A DNA stretch of 64,000 nucleotides, from the NCBI RefSeq assembly GCF_001938985.1, contig NZ_MKIN01000019.1:124001-188000 (forward strand). Reading direction: 5' to 3'. Below, piece after piece: positions 61,506 through 64,000 of this stretch (within the stretch, counting starts at the first letter, position 1; each line of letters begins with the position of its first letter). The stretch comes from Gillisella taibaishanensis. Lineage in GTDB: Bacteria; Pseudomonadota; Alphaproteobacteria; Rhizobiales; Rhizobiaceae. The translations under genes and the position numbers were made by a program. The notes beneath the pieces are model-generated. The model worked only from the letters and a program-made list of their open reading frames with translations. It searched no databases and was not told the DNA's origin.

Positions 61506-62939
61506 TTACAGAAGATGATCGGCTGTCGTCGTGGTCGCGGCACTGGCCGTATGCTCATCCAGCGAATAGGCCTTGATATAGTCGATCTTCAATTGCGAGC
61601 CATCAGCGAAGTCAGTGGCGCTTGGTGTGCCAGCCATGCCGCCAACTGCCAGGTTGACAACCATATACATGGACTGATGCATGTCCGCCGGCGTGTCGAT
61701 CTGGCGGACCGCGACATCGTCGACATACCAGGTCAGCTTCGACTCCGTCCACAAGACGCCGTAGGTGTGATAGCCTTCGGTGTCGGTGTAAATCGTCCCA
61801 GCATTGGCGACATTGGTGCCTGAAGAGGCGCTATGCGCGGTAACGAAAATTTCTCCCTGCTTCTGTCCGCGCATTTCCATCACATCGAGTTCCGGCGGCC
61901 AGTTGCCGTTGGTCGGCAATAACCAGAAAGCCGGCCACGCGCCCTGATCGTTCGGCACGTCGGCACGCATTTCGAAATAGCCATAGGTCTGGCCAAAGGT
62001 AGATTCAGTCGTCAACATGCCCGAGGTGTATTTATAGCCGTTGATTTCGCTCTGAACGCTGCTCGATGCGTTGGCGGCGGTAATCGTCAGAACGCCATTG
62101 GATACTGAGAACGGATTGACCGACGATGTGCCCGCATAGGAGGGATTGACGTACCATTCGAGTTCGCTGTTATCCGTCAGCGTGCCGCCATTGGCCGCGA
62201 ACCAGCTATAGCCGGTATCCCAGGTGCCGCTTGTGCCATGATGGAGGGAGAGGCTGTTGAAGTCGTCGGAGAATGTCTGGGTTAGATGCGTCCGATCGAG
62301 TGTCAGCTGGAACTGATCCGAGGTGAAATTGGAAATGTTCGTCCCGCTGAACAGGATGCTTTCGCCATGCCCAAGATCGAGCGAAACATCGCTGCCCTTC
62401 TGCGTCATGTGGCTGACCACCTGATCGAAGGACGAGTAGTCGTAGTTTTGCAGGCGGATCTTGTCGTCACTGGAAAAATCGGTGATCCGGTCGCTGCCAT
62501 TGCCCATGCTGAACACGAACGTGTCTGCCCCGCCGCCGCCGATCAGGATGTCGTTGCCGCCATAACCGTCGATTGTCTGGCTGCCGGTGCCCCCGGTGAT
62601 GATGTTGTTGAGGCCGTTGCCGAAAGCGTAGCGGTTGTCACCCGTCACCACGAGATTTTCGATACCATCTCCGAGCGTATAGCTCATCCAGGTATTGACC
62701 GTGTCGATGCCGGAGCCGCCGGCCTCGCTGGCGTGATTGAGCGTGGAATAGAGGTAGTAGACGTCATCGCCCGCACCGCCATTCATGGTGACATTGACGG
62801 AGCTGTCGCCATACATCGCGTCATTGCCACTCGAGCCGTTGAGTGTCAGACCGCTGCCCGTCGCGGAATACCAATGGTTCGGATCGCCGCTGTAATAGAG
62901 CGCCTCACCCAATGCGTTGAGAAGATATTTGCTGGCCAT
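61506..62939 (-). CDS. Secreted GH16 endo-beta-glycanase with N-terminal calcium-binding repeats (ExsH-like)
   Basis: 477 residues with no Sec signal. Residues about 30-150 contain hemolysin-type glycine-aspartate repeats (SGNDAMYGDS, GGAGDDVYYL, GYGGNDILIGGGGADTFVF), which bind calcium. Residues about 225-465 are a GH16 jelly-roll with the catalytic ELDVME motif (about 347-352; two Glu and an Asp), SGMLTTESTFGQTYGYFEMRADVP, and GYHTYGVLWTESKLTWYVDDVAVRQ. The hydrophobic C-terminus after a Thr/Ala-rich stretch fits a type I secretion signal, so export via a PrsDE-like system is inferred. It probably depolymerises the cell's own exopolysaccharide, like ExsH. The repeats precede the enzyme, as I recall for ExsH. 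Confidence 0.9.
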   Translation of the reverse strand: MASKYLLNALGEALYYSGDPNHWYSATGSGLTLNGSSGNDAMYGDSSVNVTMNGGAGDDVYYLYSTLNHASEAGGSGIDTVNTWMSYTLGDGIENLVVTGDNRYAFGNGLNNIITGGTGSQTIDGYGGNDILIGGGGADTFVFSMGNGSDRITDFSSDDKIRLQNYDYSSFDQVVSHMTQKGSDVSLDLGHGESILFSGTNISNFTSDQFQLTLDRTHLTQTFSDDFNSLSLHHGTSGTWDTGYSWFAANGGTLTDNSELEWYVNPSYAGTSSVNPFSVSNGVLTITAANASSSVQSEINGYKYTSGMLTTESTFGQTYGYFEMRADVPNDQGAWPAFWLLPTNGNWPPELDVMEMRGQKQGEIFVTAHSASSGTNVANAGTIYTDTEGYHTYGVLWTESKLTWYVDDVAVRQIDTPADMHQSMYMVVNLAVGGMAGTPSATDFADGSQLKIDYIKAYSLDEHTASAATTTTADHLL

Positions 62940-63105
62940 GCGAACCTCGTCCCGTTGCCGTCATGCCGATAACGGGACTATAGGAGTTTATTCGCATTTG
63001 GCCAAACGATCTTTCCCATAATGGCAAGGTTTTTGGAGGTCGGGCAGGCTCACTCTATAAAGTTGCTCCACTTCGGAACAAATTGATCAAAAATGGTCCA
63101 TCAAA

Positions 63106-63795
63106 TCACACGCCGTAGAGCGCAAGCAGCAGTGGGTCCACGCCGAATAGGACTTCATGGAAGGCGAATAACAAAGCGAACGTGCCGATAACGGTGATCG
63201 CCAGAGCAAATACCATGTCGCGGTCGACGCCGAGCCGGGTGCGGCCTGCAACAAAGGCGGCAAAGGGCACGATTGAGGTTTTGCCCGCAAAGTCATTCCA
63301 GGCGGTACCGAGCTTGCGGCTGCTGCGCCGCTCCAGAATGATGATCCCGACAAGTGAGAAGATCGCAAAGCCACCGAACAGGACAACGCCACGCAACTCA
63401 CCGTTTGGGAAGATATGGCCGAATGCCCAGAGGAAAAATCCCCAGAGGACAGGGTGGCGGGTCAGTGCCACGATTGCCCCCGGCTGCTGGTTCTTGCGGA
63501 AGGTAATTGACGCAGGATTAGGGCTGCTCAGGCCGCAGATGACGAGGAAAAGGCCTATCGGCGCCAGCGCCAGCGTGATCCAGGCCTGCCATGCCCGATC
63601 CAGCCATAGAGCAACATCATCAGCCTCCATGAAAGCGTAAAAGACCCAGACGAGGGTGGCGAGCGACAGCAGCGAATAGAGTGCCATGTAGACGGGCCGT
63701 CCGATGAGGCCGATCAGCCTCTGCTTGACCGCAGGCAGGGCCGGCAGGGAATGGAGCGCCAGGAAGCAGAAAAAGGCGAGAAAAAGATCAACCAT
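63106..63795 (-). CDS. NnrU-family membrane protein
   Basis: 229 residues with five or six membrane helices (for example LFLAFFCFLALHSLPALP, MALYSLLSLATLVWVFYAF, AWITLALAPIGLFLVICGL, FGGFAIFSLVGIIILERRS, MVFALAITVIGTFALLFAFHEVLFG). Conserved NnrU features are the HSLPALPAVKQRLIGLIGRPVYMALYS block and LTRHPVLWGFFLWAFGHI with its histidines. The family was named from a nitrate/nitrite reduction gene of Rhodobacter but its function is unclear, and no denitrification genes are near. Isolated gene; the 205 bases beyond it to the window end show no gene I can support. Confidence 0.9.
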   Translation of the reverse strand: MVDLFLAFFCFLALHSLPALPAVKQRLIGLIGRPVYMALYSLLSLATLVWVFYAFMEADDVALWLDRAWQAWITLALAPIGLFLVICGLSSPNPASITFRKNQQPGAIVALTRHPVLWGFFLWAFGHIFPNGELRGVVLFGGFAIFSLVGIIILERRSSRKLGTAWNDFAGKTSIVPFAAFVAGRTRLGVDRDMVFALAITVIGTFALLFAFHEVLFGVDPLLLALYGV

Positions 63796-64000
63796 GCGTC
63801 AGTCCAGGAAGAGGTAAGAGGTGCGGCGCCGTCATCAAGGCGGCTTTACCACGCGGCTCTATCGAAACCATCTATCCGCCCATTCACGAATGCGCGATTT
63901 GCGCAAGATCAAAGCGATGTCCTCACTCGTGCTTTAAAAGCTGACCCAGACACTCACAGACGACCTACATACAGACACGCTCGATAAATACAGACGAAAG

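Noticed and set aside
63796-64000. Plus-strand open frame near the window end
   Set aside because: Most of the frame from 63751 is antisense to the NnrU gene start, and the remainder has no ribosome-binding site or domain.

Overview
The window looks like chromosome, or a chromosome-like replicon, of a member of the Rhizobiaceae (Rhizobium/Agrobacterium/Sinorhizobium group). The main reasons are the complete rhaRSTPQUK / rhaDI rhamnose locus in the order described for Rhizobium leguminosarum, the divergent dctA / dctBD dicarboxylate locus with a sigma-54 promoter, a BcsN-type cellulose lipoprotein gene, an AttH-type export cluster, a GH16 glycanase with calcium-binding repeats like rhizobial ExsH, and a rhizobial-type intergenic palindromic repeat. 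I see no rRNA, convincing tRNA, CRISPR array, insertion sequence or prophage gene.

Layout. 1-1190: end of a probable cellulose-synthesis operon (TPR protein, BcsN). 1197-5330: minus-strand FtsX/LolE-type ABC exporter with an AttH/CrtC lipocalin-like protein. 5388-7210: 3-methyladenine glycosylase, PilZ protein, glycosyltransferase-like protein. 7488-13460: FCD-type GntR regulator divergent from a polyamine-type ABC importer ending in an Asp/Glu/hydantoin racemase. 13504-15342: GAF-GGDEF-EAL protein. 15610-26562: rhamnose locus with divergent control region at 22872-23071. 26709-30211: DUF1003 membrane protein, a candidate small RNA, and a PepSY protein divergent from a two-component system. 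30234-34209: GH3 beta-glucosidase, TetR regulator, acyl-CoA thioesterase.

34236-55097 is a roughly 21-kb amino-sugar and amino-acid catabolic island. A seven-gene minus-strand operon (RidA, RpiR regulator, SDR, GH20 hexosaminidase, M81 peptidase, SET-like MFS transporter, CutC) is divergent from an NTF2-like protein, a second M81 peptidase and a DSD1/D-threonine-aldolase-type PLP enzyme. These are followed by a sugar ABC importer with a Gfo/Idh/MocA dehydrogenase, which is divergent from nagR-like, SIS-type deaminase, nagA and ROK kinase genes. Together they suggest import of an N-acetylglucosamine-containing glycoside or glycopeptide, cytoplasmic hydrolysis, conversion of GlcNAc to fructose-6-phosphate, and parallel processing of a peptide or D-amino-acid part.

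55132-56577 holds two small protein genes and a TetR regulator; 56617-61424 is dctD-dctB/dctA; 61506-63795 holds the GH16 glycanase and an NnrU-family membrane protein. The most notable non-coding signals are: a tandem CTGA-type direct repeat found upstream of both the two-component system and a distant glycosyltransferase-like gene; a candidate three-hairpin sRNA with a duplicated C-rich motif; matching operator-like motifs in the two control regions of the amino-sugar island; and several strong intercistronic hairpins. Start sites were chosen by ribosome-binding-site fit and family length. All functional calls come from reading the sequence without database searches.
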